Assembly: GCA_032622095.1 (NCBI GenBank)
Contig: CP136063.1
Location: forward strand, 11,761,814 to 11,825,813
Source of the DNA: Siphonodentalium dalli
Taxonomy: Eukaryota; Mollusca; Scaphopoda; Gadilida; Siphonodentaliidae
DNA length: 64,000 bases
Direction: 5' to 3'
Positions 62,801-64,000 of this stretch are shown piece by piece. Within the stretch, counting starts at the first letter, position 1, and every line of letters starts with the position of its first letter. The translations under genes and the position numbers were made by a program. The notes below the pieces were generated by a model. It was not told where the DNA came from and ran no database searches. It was given only the letters and a program-made list of their open reading frames with translations.

Positions 62801-64000
62801 GTAACACACCTCACGCGATATCAGTAGTCACAACATGATGGATGATAGCTCACACAGGTAACACACCTCACGCGATATCAGTAGTCACAACATGATGGAT
62901 GATAGCTCACACAGGTAACACACCTCACGCGATATCAGTAGTCACAACATGATGGATGATAGCTCACACAGGTAACACACCTCACGCGATATCAGTAGTC
63001 ACAACATGATGGATGATAGCTCACACATGTAACACACCTCACGCGATATCAGTAGTCACAACATGATGGATGATAGCTCACACAGGTAACATACCTCACG
63101 CGATATCAGTAGTCACAACATGATGGATGATAGCTCACACAGGTAATACACCTCACGCGATATCAGTAGTCACAACATGATGGATGATAGCTCACACAGG
63201 TAATACACCTCACGCGATATCCTACCACCACACAGGTAACACACCTCACGCGATATCCTACCACCACACAGGTAACACACCTCACGCGATATCCTACCAC
63301 CACACAGGTAACACACCTCACGCGATATCCTACCACCACACAGGTATCACACCTCACGCGATATCCTACCACCACACAGGTAACACACCTCACGCGATAT
63401 CAGTAGTCACAACATGATGGATGATAGCTCACACAGGTAACACACCTCACGCGATATCAGTAGTCACAACATGATGGATGATAGCTCACACAGGTAATAC
63501 ACCTCACGCAATATCAGTAGTCACAACATGATGGATGATAGCTCACACAGGTAACACACCTCACGCGATATCAGTAGTCACAACATGATGGATGATAGCT
63601 CACACAGGTAATACACCTCACGCGATATCCTACCACCACACAGGTAACACACCTCACGCGATATCCTACCACCACACAGGTAACACACCTCACGCGATAT
63701 CCTACCACCACACAGGTAACACACCTCACGCGATATCCTACCACCACACAGGTAACACACCTCACGCGATATCCTACCACCACACAGGTAACACACCTCA
63801 CGCGATATCCTACCACAACACAGGTAACACACCTCACGCGATATTCTACCACCACACAGGTAACACACCTCACGCGATATCCTACCACCACACAGGTAAC
63901 ACACCTCACGCGATATCAGTAGTCACAACATGATGGATGATAGCTCACACAGGTAACACACCTCACGCGATATCAGTAGTCACAACATGATGGATGGTAG
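59830..64000. repeat. Satellite of 57-bp and 36-bp units, running off the window
   Basis: The long unit is 57 bp (GTAACACACCTCACGCGATA, TCAGTAGTCACAACATGATG, GATGATAGCTCACACAG). The short unit is 36 bp and shares the first 22 bases, then CTACCACCACACAG. Blocks of short units (60680-60860, 61085-61385, 61605-61795, 63205-63390, 63615-63905) alternate with long-unit runs. The pattern from about 60480 repeats at an offset of 2529 bp, showing a higher-order repeat. It is non-coding despite open frames in several phases. Confidence 0.97.

Noticed and set aside
60655-63933. Open frames with HTGNTPHAISYH and CVVVGYRVR repeats on both strands
   Set aside because: They arise because the 36-bp satellite unit is a multiple of three; frames exist on both strands and stop when 57-bp phase changes. 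No coding signal.
59830-64000. CRISPR-like regular repeats
   Set aside because: The units are contiguous tandem repeats without unique spacers, in an animal genome.
1-64000. tRNA or rRNA genes
   Set aside because: I saw no A/B box pair with a cloverleaf and no rRNA core sequence while reading both strands; a dedicated scan was not possible.

Overview
The window looks like nuclear DNA of a multicellular animal, most likely an aquatic invertebrate; the species cannot be named from the sequence. Evidence: long C2H2 zinc-finger arrays with the animal-type linker, a BEL/Pao retrotransposon relic, an intron-containing cut-and-paste transposase, several MITE families, large minisatellites and a satellite, and a full-length Polinton/Maverick (adintovirus-like) element. 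Single-copy coding sequence is sparse and most of the window is repeats.

Region 1 (1-20.4 kb): degenerate repeats; a broken multi-frame gene on the minus strand (3.1-5.5 kb); a C2H2 zinc-finger pseudogene (6.1-7.6 kb) split by a 126-bp hAT-type MITE with a perfect 8-bp target duplication; a 4.9-kb transposon (8239-13167) with a Mutator-like transposase and an I-PpoI-like His-Me finger endonuclease between two 452-bp terminal direct repeats; an open 20-finger zinc-finger gene (13.3-15.4 kb) followed by a minisatellite that seems to have grown from finger-coding units; and a BEL/Pao gag relic (18.8-19.6 kb).

Region 2 (20452-40380): a 19.9-kb Polinton with 6-bp target duplications (GATAGA) and ~300-bp terminal inverted repeats. 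The left two thirds is a compact minus-strand block: adenain-like protease, zinc-motif protein, major capsid, basic core-like protein, penton-like minor capsid, two-helix membrane protein, chromodomain integrase, three structural/unknown proteins, packaging ATPase, unknown protein, protein-primed PolB. Most of these frames are open, but polB carries a 2593-bp partial tandem duplication that leaves two incomplete reading frames. The right third is unusual. PolB and a CCHC zinc-knuckle gene start divergently from a near-perfect palindrome that gives both the same first 32 codons. Beyond them lie two divergent gene pairs whose intergenic promoter regions are about 95% identical by eye, although their coding sequences are unrelated. 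Each of these four genes ends in a hairpin matching the metazoan replication-dependent histone mRNA 3' stem-loop (GGCCCT-TTTC-AGGGCC), one of them doubled with compensatory base changes. I regard this histone-style cargo arrangement as the most interesting signal in the window.

Region 3 (40.4-64 kb): a second large zinc-finger gene (minus strand) with a promoter block shared with its paralogues, a partial zinc-finger pseudogene at 54.4-55.1 kb, a 2.3-kb 34-bp minisatellite, several MITE families ending in TTAAAGG, palindromic fold-back units, and a >4.1-kb satellite of 57-bp and 36-bp units with a 2529-bp higher-order period that runs off the end of the window. Several of the MITE copies match the Polinton flanks and so document the empty target site.
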